A stretch of 64,000 nt of DNA from JANXMY01 sp965246745. Its GTDB lineage: Bacteria; Armatimonadota; Armatimonadia; Armatimonadales; Capsulimonadaceae. Position numbers and translations under genes: made by a program. Every line of letters starts with the position of its first letter. Position 1 is the first letter of the stretch. The DNA lies in NCBI GenBank assembly GCA_965246745.1, contig OZ251980.1:1798001-1862000 (forward strand), given 5' to 3'. Under the pieces are notes generated by a model. The model was given only the letters and a program-made list of their open reading frames with translations. It was not told the origin of the DNA and searched no databases. This document shows, in pieces, positions 15,903-24,149 of this stretch.

Positions 15903-17561
15903 ATGACCGAGATCAAGCAGACCAAAGAAGAGCGGCTGAAAAAAGAAAAAGCCGGCCTCGATGTTTTGGCCGACATCTACAAATACGCCGAAACCGGCTT
16001 TGACACGATTGACCCCGGCGACTTCATGCGCTTCAAATGGTACGGCGTGTACCAGCAGCGGCCCAACAACGGCCACTTTATGATGCGGATCAAAGTCCCC
16101 GGCGGGCGGCTCTCTACCGAGCAGCTTCGCACCCTGGCCGGGCTGACCCAAGACTTCGCGCGGGGCATCGCCGATATTACCACCCGGCAGACCATTCAAT
16201 TACACTGGCTCACGATTGAAGACATGCCGGAGATTTTCGCGCGGCTCGACGCCTGCGGCCTGACCACGGCGGGGGCGTGCGGCGACATCGCCCGCAACCT
16301 GACTTCGTCCCCCGCCGCCGGCTTCGACCCGCAGGAGCTTGTGGACACGCGGCCTGTCGTAGACGCCATCCAGAACTTTTTTCACCTGAACAAAGACTTC
16401 GGCGACCTGCCGCGCAAGTTTAAGATCGCGGTGGAAGGCTCGCCCGTCCAAAGCACCGTGCCGCAGGTCAACGACGCGGCCCTGGTCGCATACCGGCGCG
16501 AGACCGACGGCGTGGTCGGCTTTCAGCCGCTGGTCGGCGGCGGCCTGTCGCTCCAGCCGTTTTTCGGCCAGCCTTTGGACATCTTTTTGCCCGCCGATAA
16601 TTTGGCCGGCATTGTGGATGTGATGCGGGCCATCGCCGAGTGCTACCGCGACGCCGATCAGCTCCGGGCGAAGCGCACCCGCGCCCGCCTTAAATATCTC
16701 ATGGCCGAATGGGGACCCGAGAAGTTCACCGCAGAAGTTCGGGCCAAGCTGTCGTGGACCCCCGATCCCGCCGGGCCGGGCTTTCAGTTCTCCGACGAGA
16801 CCTACCGCGATCATCTCGGGGTCAACCCGCAGTCGCAGCCCGGTTTGAATTGGATCGGTTTGTGTGTTCTGGCCGGCCGCGTGACCGACGAGCACATGCG
16901 CCGCGCCGCCGATGTCGCCGACAAGTGGGGCCGGGGCGAAGTGCGTTTGACCAACGTGCAGAACCTGCTGATCCCACATATCACCGATGAGAACGTTTCC
17001 CATGCTCAGGCAGACCTCGCGGCGGCGGGCTTTGCGTGGGACGTGCCGAATATCCGCCGGGGCGCGATGGCCTGCACCGGCATCGAGTTCTGCAATTTAG
17101 CCATCACCGAAACCAAGCTCCGCATCGGCGATGTGATTACCCATCTGGAAGCCGTCGCGCCGAACCCGTATGAGCGCGGCCTGAAGATCAACATGAACGG
17201 CTGCCCGAACTCGTGCGCCCAGCACCATGTCGGCGACATCGGCCTGCAAGGGTGCCTGGCCCGCCGCGAAGACGGCTCGCAGGTGGAAGCGTTCGACATC
17301 CTGCTCGGCGGCGACCTCGGGGCGCACCCGAGCTTCAGCCGCCCGATCCACCGCAAGGTCCCGGCGGAGAAAGTCAAGTACGCTTTGGCAAACGTCATCG
17401 AGAAATTTCAAGAAACCCGCGAAGGGGGCGAGCGCTTCGCCCAGTGGAGCCACCGGCACACCAACGAAGAGCTGGACATCTACTTAGGCGTCGAAAGCAT
17501 CGTCGGCGCCCCCGACCTGCCGGCGTCCGCCCAGGGCGCAGGCGCGACCACCTGGCGCTAG
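15903..17561 (+). CDS. Ferredoxin-dependent nitrite or sulfite reductase (siroheme/4Fe-4S)
   Basis: A 552-residue cytosolic assimilatory reductase that moves six electrons from ferredoxin to nitrite (to ammonia) or sulfite (to sulfide). Two ferredoxin-like half-domains flank siroheme-binding domains. The four [4Fe-4S]/siroheme cysteines are in CTGIEFC near residue 391 and GCPNSC near residue 433. Arg-rich substrate-site sequence TTRQTIQLHW lies near residue 98. Length fits ferredoxin-nitrite reductase (NirA-type) and ferredoxin-sulfite reductase equally, and the substrate cannot be settled here. It has its own strong promoter and a strong terminator. No other nitrogen or sulfur assimilation gene is adjacent. 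Confidence 0.9.
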   Translation: MTEIKQTKEERLKKEKAGLDVLADIYKYAETGFDTIDPGDFMRFKWYGVYQQRPNNGHFMMRIKVPGGRLSTEQLRTLAGLTQDFARGIADITTRQTIQLHWLTIEDMPEIFARLDACGLTTAGACGDIARNLTSSPAAGFDPQELVDTRPVVDAIQNFFHLNKDFGDLPRKFKIAVEGSPVQSTVPQVNDAALVAYRRETDGVVGFQPLVGGGLSLQPFFGQPLDIFLPADNLAGIVDVMRAIAECYRDADQLRAKRTRARLKYLMAEWGPEKFTAEVRAKLSWTPDPAGPGFQFSDETYRDHLGVNPQSQPGLNWIGLCVLAGRVTDEHMRRAADVADKWGRGEVRLTNVQNLLIPHITDENVSHAQADLAAAGFAWDVPNIRRGAMACTGIEFCNLAITETKLRIGDVITHLEAVAPNPYERGLKINMNGCPNSCAQHHVGDIGLQGCLARREDGSQVEAFDILLGGDLGAHPSFSRPIHRKVPAEKVKYALANVIEKFQETREGGERFAQWSHRHTNEELDIYLGVESIVGAPDLPASAQGAGATTWR

Positions 17562-17571
17562 TCTCAACTTC

Positions 17572-17610
17572 AAACAGCCGCCCGGCACTGCCGGGCGGCT
17601 GTTTGTTTTT
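17572..17610 (+). terminator. Intrinsic terminator after the nitrite/sulfite reductase
   Basis: AAACAGCCGCCCGGCA pairs with CCGGGCGGCTGTTT around a three-base loop, followed by GTTTTT. It begins 10 bases after the stop codon. A near-identical hairpin recurs at 18431-18462. Confidence 0.9.
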
Positions 17611-17980
17611 AGATGCGCTCGATTTTCGGCAAAAGAAACTCTGCGATGTCCTGCGCCCGCCGCCAATTTACCCGCCAATCTTGCTCGCTTTCCCGCTCTG
17701 GAAGAAGCTGATAATCTGCTGCCAGTCTCAAGTTCAGCAGAAAGAACATCTGATTCCCTAGTTTTCGATCACGCCGGGTTAAAACTCGGATGACTTCAGA
17801 ATGGACTTTCTCGCTTGAGACGATGCCGAGACGGTCTCGCGCTACCAAAAACACGGCGTAGTAGGCACGCCCCACCGCTGTTCGAAGCATCGCTTCGTTC
17901 GCTTCAGACGACGCCAGAATGGCAGCGACGCGCAGGAACAATACGGGGTCAAACGGCAGCGCTGGGTCAGCAGGCGGCAT
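17609..17980 (-). CDS. HEPN-domain protein (putative toxin)
   Basis: A 123-residue all-helical protein with the HEPN-like core RTAVGRAYYAVFLVARDRLG, typical of HEPN/UPF0332 proteins, many of which are toxin ribonucleases. The conserved RAYY and a downstream His in KVHSEVIRVL are visible, but the catalytic R-x4-6-H motif is not clear, so activity is uncertain. Its start overlaps the end of the next upstream gene by 14 bases, which suggests a two-gene module. The partner is not a recognisable MNT nucleotidyltransferase, unlike the usual HEPN/MNT pairs. The module is bounded on both sides by matching terminator hairpins. Confidence 0.75.
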   Translation of the reverse strand: MPPADPALPFDPVLFLRVAAILASSEANEAMLRTAVGRAYYAVFLVARDRLGIVSSEKVHSEVIRVLTRRDRKLGNQMFFLLNLRLAADYQLLPERESEQDWRVNWRRAQDIAEFLLPKIERI

Positions 17981-18353
17981 TGTCTACACTCCAAAGCACT
18001 TCAACGGCAATCTCAGAGGCGATGCTTTGCTGCGATTTTGGCAGCGTTGCCGTCCACTCCTGTACCCTATCTCCCAGATGATCCCAGAGCGCGAAGGCTT
18101 CCCTTGCAGACAAATCCGTTCTGACGGAGACCACTAACTGCGCCTCCATCTCATCTGAGGGAGCGGTGCCGTACACTTCCACCAGACGTCCCGCTCCCGC
18201 TTCTCGCAGCATCAGCGGCAGCATCTTGTTGAGTAATTCCTGCACGTCCGGCGTCAGCAAAGGCAGTGCGGAAGCCGCGTAACGGACCGCAGGCTTTTCC
18301 GGCGCGTTCCCTCGCGGCTTCTGCTGTTCCAGCACGGTTTCCATTTTCGCCAT
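17967..18353 (-). CDS. Unrecognised partner of the HEPN protein
   Basis: A 128-residue protein starting MAKMETVLEQQKPRG. No motif of the MNT antitoxin family (GSxxxG and DxD) is present. The middle has a beta-strand and helix pattern, RLVEVYGTAPSDE and VVSVRTDLSAREAFALW, reminiscent of small alpha/beta proteins. GGAG lies eight bases before the ATG at 18353; the longer frame to 18416 has no comparable signal. Because it overlaps the HEPN gene, it is a candidate antitoxin or regulator, which is inference. Confidence 0.6.
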   Translation of the reverse strand: MAKMETVLEQQKPRGNAPEKPAVRYAASALPLLTPDVQELLNKMLPLMLREAGAGRLVEVYGTAPSDEMEAQLVVSVRTDLSAREAFALWDHLGDRVQEWTATLPKSQQSIASEIAVEVLWSVDNAAC

Positions 18354-18430
18354 CGTTATCGCTCCTTCCGAGCCGCTGCACTTTGCTCTCATTGTACCAG
18401 ATTCTGAGCGTCTCACAGGGCCGTCAAGAC

Positions 18431-18462
18431 AAAGCCGCCCGGCACTGCCGGGCGGCTTTTTT
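18431..18462 (+). terminator. Intrinsic terminator-like hairpin matching the one at 17572
   Basis: AAAGCCGCCCGGCA pairs with the inverted CCGGGCGGCTTT, followed by TTTTG on the plus strand. No plus-strand gene ends here. It may end minus-strand transcription from the pseudogene, or it may be a copied sequence that marks the edge of the HEPN module. Confidence 0.7.
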
Positions 18463-18544
18463 GTTTCGGTAAAGTGAAAGATTAAAAAGTGACAAGAGGA
18501 CGAAGACAGGCTCCGTCCGGCATTCGGTTCATGCTTCTTTGTCT

Positions 18545-19063
18545 TTACCCCTTGCCGCCCGGAAACAAATCGCTCGTATCCCGAACCTCGTGGCTGCCCG
18601 GCGGCGGCGTGAACACGAAATCCGATTCAGGCAGCTTTGGGTTAATGTCCATGTTGCTGATTGTTTCCGTCATCGTATTGTAATCGGTCGAAGTCAAAAA
18701 GTCCGTTACAACGACTTGATACAGCAAATGATCCCGACGCCCAATGAAATAAGTAACGGTGTCATTTGCGCCTGGGAAGTCTGCACCTCGCGTGCCCATG
18801 CGATAGGACATACGCGCGATGACGACATCAAGCGTGATAGGATGGCCGGAGCCGGAAACGTCGATTGTAACAGGCCGGCCCATTGAATAAACAGGGGCGT
18901 TAAGTTGTACTAAAAGTTGCAACTTTGTTCCCACAGCAACACTTGGCATCCCGGCGAATACGTCTCCGCCATTAGCCGGCAAGCCACCCCAGTTTCCGAA
19001 AAATCGCAGGCCATATGGATTGTTGAAGGGCTGTTTGACGTACCTGTCTGCAATATTGGGGAA
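18545..19063 (-). pseudogene. Truncated LolA/DUF2092-like periplasmic protein
   Basis: About 170 codons resemble the C-terminal part of periplasmic LolA/DUF2092-like proteins: NPYGLRFFGNWGGLPANGG, AVGTKLQLLVQLNAPVYS, YFIGRRDHLLYQVVV and the ending DFVFTPPPGSHEVRD. The last parts parallel the LolA-like domain of the neighbouring gene at 19243-20553 (NLVYRVEDAS and FKFTLPP). The expected signal peptide and N-terminal half are missing; at that point the sequence enters the GGGCGAACAC palindromic element. The open frame runs to 19207 only through the repeat. It is therefore treated as a gene cut by the element. Confidence 0.6.
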
Positions 19064-19225
19064 GGGCGAACACATTGGGGAAGGGCGAACACAAGGTTCG
19101 CCCCTACGGGTCAAGAACCGGATTGAGAACGGGATGTAGGGCGCGAACCTTGTGTTCGCCCTTCCCCAATGTGTTCGCCCCTCTGCAATGTGTTCGCCCC
19201 TCTGCAATGTGTTCGCCCTTTCAAC
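19060..19225. repeat. Dispersed inverted-repeat element, GGGCGAACACAAGG family (copy 2)
   Basis: GGGCGAACACAAGGTTCGCC at 19084-19103 is inverted at 19141-19161, and flanking ATTGGGGAAGGGCGAACACA units are duplicated. On the right side, three units of TGCAATGTGTTCGCCC stand in tandem. The element separates the truncated LolA-like gene from the intact thioredoxin fusion. Confidence 0.75.
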
Positions 19226-19242
19226 TTCTCACGGCCTATCCC

Positions 19243-20553
19243 TCACGGCCTCGCCGCCGCAGTTTTCCCTTCTTTCGGCACGTCCACCCCCTGCGCCTTC
19301 AGCGCGTCTTCCAAGTCCGTGCCGTTTTCGTTGTAGCCGACCGTAGACGCCGCGATTTTGCCGTCTTTGTCAATCACATACTGCGTCGGGATGCCGGACA
19401 CTTGGTACAGCTTGGACGCAATGCTGCCTGCGCCATGCCCTGCCGGGTCAAACGCGGTCGGGAAATGGTAAGTGTTTTTCTTGGCAGCAACCCATTTGTC
19501 GTAAGCGGGCTTGTCGTCCCAAACGCAGACGCCGAGCACGGCGACGTTTTTGTCTTTGACCGATTGGTAGACTTTCTCCAGGTGCGGCATCGAACGCTGA
19601 CAGGGCGGGCACCAGGTAGACCAAAAATCCAGCACAACGGTCTTGCCCTTGAAGTCCGACAAATGGACTTGCTTGCCGTCCGGCGTCGTCGCCGCAAAAT
19701 CCGGGGCCGAGGTTCCGACCGCAAGCAATGGCGTCGACGGCGGGAGCGCGGCAATGGCGGTCGCCTTTGTACCGACCGCGCTTGGAGGCAAGGTGAACTT
19801 GAAGCTCGCGGCGGTCAGCGACGCGTTGACTTTGACGTTCCGTAGGGACCGACTGCCCGAATCGCCAATGTTCGAAGCGTCCTCCACTCGGTAGACGAGG
19901 TTGTCAGCACCGACAAACAGTTTATCTGTCTCAATAACGACCCCGCCAGGCGCTTTTTTCGCGGCCTGCCCAAAATCAGTGTCCGACTTGTACTCCCAGG
20001 CGATCAGCTGATAGGAACGTCCCTCCCAGATTTCTTTCCCGGCGCAGGTGACTCCAACAAGCTGACCTTTTGCCTGTTGCTTATCTACTTGTGCAAGCAC
20101 TGATTGAGACATGCCAAAGAAATCGAATGCTGGAGTACCGCTCCCGACATTGCGCCCGTGCGGGTCGGCTTTGTCTTTGCGATACTCGCCATTAGAGAAC
20201 AAAGTCCAGATAGTTTTACCGTCTGAGTCGCTTATCAAGGACGTGGCCGGCTTTTCCCATTTGCCGGTCGCCTTGTTTTTGCGAAGGTGCCACTGCTGGT
20301 AGAAGGCGTAATTGGGCTTCATCAGCTTGACGACCCCGACATCGCGGAACTCGCGCGGCGGACTTTGAAAGTTGAAGATTTCCGTAGAGTCCGCTGTCAA
20401 GCTGTGCACTTTCTGCGTAGCCCTCTGCACTTTTTGCAGCAGGGCCAGAGCGGCGGGATCAATTTTGGGCGCGGGCGCGGCAGACGCCGAAGCGGCGGAC
20501 AGCGACAGCAAAAGCAGCGGGGCGGCGGCGCGAAGCAGCGGCGTCGGGTTCAT
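19243..20553 (-). CDS. LolA/DUF2092-like domain fused to a TlpA-type thioredoxin
   Basis: A 436-residue exported protein: signal peptide (1-26), a periplasmic lipid-carrier-like domain at about 30-270 with KPNYAFYQQWHLRKN, and a TlpA/ResA-type thioredoxin domain at about 285-425. The redox motif is WCPPC in FWSTWCPPCQRSMPHLEK, and IPTQYVIDKDGKI holds the cis-proline region. AGGAG lies seven bases before the ATG at 20553; the frame is open further upstream but would overlap nothing meaningful. It probably works as a periplasmic thiol reductase or client-loading factor. The fusion may be widespread in this group, but its client is unknown. Confidence 0.85.
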   Translation of the reverse strand: MNPTPLLRAAAPLLLLSLSAASASAAPAPKIDPAALALLQKVQRATQKVHSLTADSTEIFNFQSPPREFRDVGVVKLMKPNYAFYQQWHLRKNKATGKWEKPATSLISDSDGKTIWTLFSNGEYRKDKADPHGRNVGSGTPAFDFFGMSQSVLAQVDKQQAKGQLVGVTCAGKEIWEGRSYQLIAWEYKSDTDFGQAAKKAPGGVVIETDKLFVGADNLVYRVEDASNIGDSGSRSLRNVKVNASLTAASFKFTLPPSAVGTKATAIAALPPSTPLLAVGTSAPDFAATTPDGKQVHLSDFKGKTVVLDFWSTWCPPCQRSMPHLEKVYQSVKDKNVAVLGVCVWDDKPAYDKWVAAKKNTYHFPTAFDPAGHGAGSIASKLYQVSGIPTQYVIDKDGKIAASTVGYNENGTDLEDALKAQGVDVPKEGKTAAARP

Positions 20554-20630
20554 GGAACGGTCTCCTTGTCGGTCAGATGAAGACAAAACGGACGCGGGGG
20601 GCAAAAGGGTTCGGCGGAGCGGGAAATCGT

Positions 20631-21059
20631 TTAGCGGCTCCAGTCGTCGGCCTGAGTATTGGGGATGGGCTGGTAGTGGCCGAGGTTGCCGGTGATGACG
20701 ATGAAGCCGAGGACGATGGCGGTGGCGGCGATGCGGCAGTCGCGGGTGCCGACGCGCTTGACGGCGGCGGGCCACGATTGGTACAGCGCTTCCATCTCGG
20801 CGGTGTAGGGCAGGTGCTCAAAGCGCCGCAGATCGCGCACGGTTTTCAGCAGAAGATCGTAGGCCAAAGGAACTTTTGCGCGGTCGGACACGCGGCCGGG
20901 ATTGAGGCTTGCCAGCAGCGCCATCCGTCCTCGAAGCTGTTCCTCGACGACGATGGACGGCAAGTAGATAGTGCCGTCCGGCGCGGCGGTGACACGCCGG
21001 ACGACCTTTTCGCTGCCGTTGAAAAAGAGCGTTGTGGTATCGCTGTCTAGAACAAACAT
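20631..21059 (-). CDS. PIN-domain toxin (VapC-like)
   Basis: A 142-residue PIN-domain protein: N-terminal acidic motif MFVLDSDTTTLFF, a central helix-rich region, and the conserved GTRDCRIAATAIVLGFIVIT near the C-terminus, with TGNLGHYQPIP as the last metal-binding segment. Family members are RNA-cleaving toxins. The ATG at 21059 follows the upstream antitoxin-like gene's stop by one base (TGATATG), a tight coupling. The longer frame to 21110 lies inside the previous gene and is rejected. Confidence 0.88.
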   Translation of the reverse strand: MFVLDSDTTTLFFNGSEKVVRRVTAAPDGTIYLPSIVVEEQLRGRMALLASLNPGRVSDRAKVPLAYDLLLKTVRDLRRFEHLPYTAEMEALYQSWPAAVKRVGTRDCRIAATAIVLGFIVITGNLGHYQPIPNTQADDWSR

Positions 21060-21060
21060 A

Positions 21061-21348
21061 TCACTCTGCTTTCGCTTTTTGTTCGGCTTCTGCCTCGGCT
21101 TCCGCTTCATCCAGCCACTTCAGGTCGCGCTCCAGCTCGTCCTGCCGGAGCTTCTTCATGAGCTGGACCGATTCTTCAAAGAGCGGGTCGTCTTTGTATT
21201 TGCCGGCGAGGTCGAACAGCGGATGCTTCTCCGGCGGGTCGCCGGGCCGCCACTTCTCGGCGTGGGGTGTGCCGTTGCCGTTTTGGGAATAAGTCGGGAC
21301 ATAAACGATTTTTGTGATGGTACCCGTGCGGCGCTTTGCTTTCTGCAT
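21061..21348 (-). CDS. Putative antitoxin of the PIN module
   Basis: A 95-residue, strongly charged protein starting MQKAKRRTGTITKIVYVPT and ending in an Ala-Glu-rich helical tail. It matches no antitoxin family I can name. The role is inferred from its position directly upstream of a PIN-domain toxin with a one-base gap. AAAGGAG lies six bases before the ATG. A TATACT box (21384-21379 on the minus strand) is placed well for its promoter. Confidence 0.65.
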   Translation of the reverse strand: MQKAKRRTGTITKIVYVPTYSQNGNGTPHAEKWRPGDPPEKHPLFDLAGKYKDDPLFEESVQLMKKLRQDELERDLKWLDEAEAEAEAEQKAKAE

Positions 21349-21387
21349 AGAGTATCTCCTTTCCATAAGCGTACCCTGAGTATAGCA

Positions 21388-21419
21388 CAAAACCGCCGGG
21401 TCCCAAAAAGACCCGGCGG
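21388..21419 (-). terminator. Intrinsic terminator for the DUF4091 gene
   Basis: On the minus strand GCCGCCGGGTC and GACCCGGCGG form a 10-base stem with a T-rich loop, followed by TTTTGTG. It starts about 22 bases after the DUF4091 stop codon. Confidence 0.75.
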
Positions 21420-21441
21420 CTATTGAAGCGACGGCAGGCGG

Positions 21442-23850
21442 TCAGCGGATGCCGTGCGCTTTGTTGTAAGCGTCCACAGCCGCGCGGAGGCGGAGGGCAT
21501 ACGACGCGACGCGGGTGCGGAACGTGTCGTACTGGCCTTCGGGCAGGTTGGCGAGCGGCTTGGTCAGGAATGTCTTAACGTAGCCTTCGGCTTCAGTAGT
21601 CAGGGGCTTGGCAATATGAGCGTCCTTGCACTCGCGCAGGGCGGCATACATGGTGGTCAGATAGCGCACGTCGGTCACCCCCTCGCGGCAGGCTTCCCAT
21701 TGCAGCGTATCGAGAACGCCGCCCTGCACCGGATAAGTCAGCATCAGCGGGCGAAAGGCAATCTTCGACGGGCCTGCGCCCGCCGCCGACTCGTCGTAGG
21801 GGTCCGCGCCGAACGCCGTCTGGTAGTCGGGCAGAAACGCGCCGTATAGGTTGGATTTCCACAGCAGCAGGCCGGAGTCCACGCGGTTGGTTTTCGGGTC
21901 TTCGTTGGTCGCCGGCCAGTACCACCAGTCGCGGGTCATGGAAACGCGCTGGCCGTTGGTCCGAAGAAGCTGCTGCGGGTAGGCCGAGTCGCGGTTGTAC
22001 ACGGCAATGTCGGTGCTTTTGCCGAGCGCCGTGAAATCGTCCTGCTTGGGGATATACGTCACGTTCGGAATGCCCGCTTTTTCCAGCGGGTCCATGCGGG
22101 CCGACGCCGCCGCATTCGGCTCCGGCGGGGTGTAGTAGGTCAGCACGGGGCCGCGCCGGGCCGCACGGTCTTTTTCCACCGCACGCGGGTCGCCGTCGCC
22201 TTTGTACAAGTTGTACGCCGTGCCGAGGCCGTACTTGGCGTACTCGGTTTCGGCGTCGGCCAGCGTGGACGCCGAGTCGTACAGCGACGCAATCGTGAAG
22301 CCGTGGGCGTAAACATTTTGAAGCTGGGCGTCCAAAATGTCTTTGGTGACAAAGTCCGTGACGCAGACCTGGCCGTCCGCCGACGGCAGCGTCGCCGGGG
22401 CGGGATCGAGCCGCGAGCGCAAATCCACGCCGTACTGCTTGGCCGCCGACAGCAGCCGCAGCGGCGGCACGGTCAAAGCCAGCCGGACCACCACCGGGGC
22501 CGGCAGGCCGCGCCCCGTGACCACGACCTTGCCCGTGTACGGGCCGGGCGGGGTATTACGGGGCACCGAAACCGTGAGCCAAAACTGCTTGGTCGTGTCG
22601 GCGGGAATATCGGTCGCCGCCGGGCCGGTCAAGCGGATCGCCGGGGCAGGGCCGCTGAGGGGCACCCGGTCGTCTTTGACTAAAAGCTCGGGCACGGCCT
22701 GCGCCGTGTCGGGGTCGCGCAGCGGGCCGGCCCCGCCCTGCGGCCAGACTTTCACGACATGGACGCTGACGGCGGAGCGCGGCAGGGTGCGCCCGATGCC
22801 CGCCAGGTCCGCCGGCACTGAAACGCTGACATTCGACAGCGCGGCGGGGCTGTAAATGCAGAACGACGCCGCCTGGGTCTGCTCGGCGCAGGCGGTGACG
22901 TTGACATCCGAGAACGGGCTGACGGCGGCGGGCAGCGACGACGGCAGAACCGGCTGGAACAAGGTTTCGGGGAGCCAGACCAGACACGGCTTGTTTGAGG
23001 CCCGCAAGCGAGCCTGCACGGCCGCCAGCCGCGCCCGGCGTCCGAGGCCCGGCGGGGTCACGACCAGGCGAAACGCCACCCGGCTGCCGTGAGTCAGCCC
23101 CGGCTGGGTTTCCAGGCCATAATTCACCGACCGCACTTCGTCGTCGGACCCGACCGGCTTCCATCCGCCGACATCGCTGAGCAGGCTGCTCGGGATCGGC
23201 GTCGAAGCCGTGCCTTTCCCGGCAGCGTCAAGAGTCACCCAGGCGGCATCGTCCACAATCAAGCGGGTCTGCCGGGCCGTGGTTACGTCCAGCGCCAGCC
23301 CGTTGGCCGCCGACCAGTCCGCTTGGGCGTCGTCCATATCTGCCGGGACAATCTGGGCATCGGCAGGCAGCGCCAAATCCAGGGCTTTCGGCAGCGGCGG
23401 CGCGGCCCGCAGCGTGAAGTTCGACTGGGGCAGAACAACCTCGCGCCAGCCGGTAAACGAGATCGGGACCGGCTGGGAAATCCATTCGGCGCGGGGCAGC
23501 GGGTCGGCGGCAGGGGACGCCGCCCGGCTCGGGGCCAGCACGCGAAGCCGCAGGTCGGCATGGCTGCCGTCGCCATGCACCCACACGCGCAGGCCGTTGT
23601 TGGTGCCGACCGCCGGCAGGCCGTCGTGGACCAGCAAAGTCTGCACCGGCTCGGCTTTGCCGGGCACTTTAGGGGCCAGCGGCGTCATCGCTTTGACGCT
23701 CTGCGCGTGTGCCGGCAAAGCCGAGAAAGAAGCCAGTGCGGCACACGAAAGCGCCGCAGAAGAAAGCGCCGCAGAAGAAAGCGCCGCAGAAGAAAGCGCC
23801 GTAAAAGAAAGCGCCGTGCCGAGGCGGCGGCAGGGTCGGAAATAAGTCAA
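21442..23850 (-). CDS. Secreted DUF4091-type protein
   Basis: An 802-residue exported protein. The signal peptide hydrophobic core is built from a 15-bp DNA repeat encoding LSSAA units. Residues 60-330 look beta-rich, and later parts contain DWWYWPATNEDPKTNR, LLLWKSNLYGAF and LDTLQWEACREGVTDVRYLT, which match the DUF4091 pattern found with glycoside-hydrolase-like barrels. It probably acts on sugars at the cell surface. The substrate is unknown. TTG at 23850 is chosen because GAGGAGG lies nine bases upstream; a GTG at 23880 is the alternative. It is followed by its own terminator. Confidence 0.72.
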   Translation of the reverse strand: MTYFRPCRRLGTALSFTALSSAALSSAALSSAALSCAALASFSALPAHAQSVKAMTPLAPKVPGKAEPVQTLLVHDGLPAVGTNNGLRVWVHGDGSHADLRLRVLAPSRAASPAADPLPRAEWISQPVPISFTGWREVVLPQSNFTLRAAPPLPKALDLALPADAQIVPADMDDAQADWSAANGLALDVTTARQTRLIVDDAAWVTLDAAGKGTASTPIPSSLLSDVGGWKPVGSDDEVRSVNYGLETQPGLTHGSRVAFRLVVTPPGLGRRARLAAVQARLRASNKPCLVWLPETLFQPVLPSSLPAAVSPFSDVNVTACAEQTQAASFCIYSPAALSNVSVSVPADLAGIGRTLPRSAVSVHVVKVWPQGGAGPLRDPDTAQAVPELLVKDDRVPLSGPAPAIRLTGPAATDIPADTTKQFWLTVSVPRNTPPGPYTGKVVVTGRGLPAPVVVRLALTVPPLRLLSAAKQYGVDLRSRLDPAPATLPSADGQVCVTDFVTKDILDAQLQNVYAHGFTIASLYDSASTLADAETEYAKYGLGTAYNLYKGDGDPRAVEKDRAARRGPVLTYYTPPEPNAAASARMDPLEKAGIPNVTYIPKQDDFTALGKSTDIAVYNRDSAYPQQLLRTNGQRVSMTRDWWYWPATNEDPKTNRVDSGLLLWKSNLYGAFLPDYQTAFGADPYDESAAGAGPSKIAFRPLMLTYPVQGGVLDTLQWEACREGVTDVRYLTTMYAALRECKDAHIAKPLTTEAEGYVKTFLTKPLANLPEGQYDTFRTRVASYALRLRAAVDAYNKAHGIR
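23747..23816. repeat. Tandem 15-bp repeat inside the DUF4091 signal peptide
   Basis: The unit GAAAGCGCCGCAGAA occurs three times without change and then twice with variation. Because 15 is a multiple of three, it stays in frame and encodes repeated Ala-Leu-Ser-Ser-Ala on the minus strand. Copy-number change would lengthen or shorten the signal peptide core. Confidence 0.9.
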
Positions 23851-23964
23851 GTGGGAAGTCCTCCTCAAGCGGGGTCGCACAACCGGGGTCGCGCGGAAAG
23901 CAAGGCAGGTAAAAAGACGGAAACGGGCGGCGAAAAGTTCCCGTGACGCTGGGTTGGGCTACGA

Positions 23965-24100
23965 GAAAGGGAGCGAGGGAATAAATTCCTCTCGCTGAAT
24001 AACGTCCTTCGGACGAGAAGAGAAGAAGGCTGACAGCCGACAGCTCCTTCGTCCGAAGGACGTTATTCAGCGAGAGGAATTTATTCCCTCGCTCCCTTTC
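23965..24100. repeat. Perfect 52-bp inverted repeat with a 32-base loop
   Basis: Arms at 23965-24016 and 24049-24100 are exact reverse complements, beginning GAAAGGGAGCGAGGGAATAA. Each arm also contains two smaller palindromes, GGAATAAATTCC and CGTCCTTCGGACG. It lies in the roughly 300-base gap between two minus-strand genes. It carries no gene and could form a cruciform or a long RNA hairpin. Confidence 0.9.
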
Positions 24101-24149
24101 GTGCCTGCTTTTTCCCGCCCGCTTTCGCCGCCCGCTTTATTCGCTCGCT

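Noticed and set aside
15762..16199. N-terminal extension of the cytidylate-kinase-like frame
   Set aside because: It would cross the strong promoter and first 300 bases of the divergent reductase gene; family similarity begins at the GTG at 15761.
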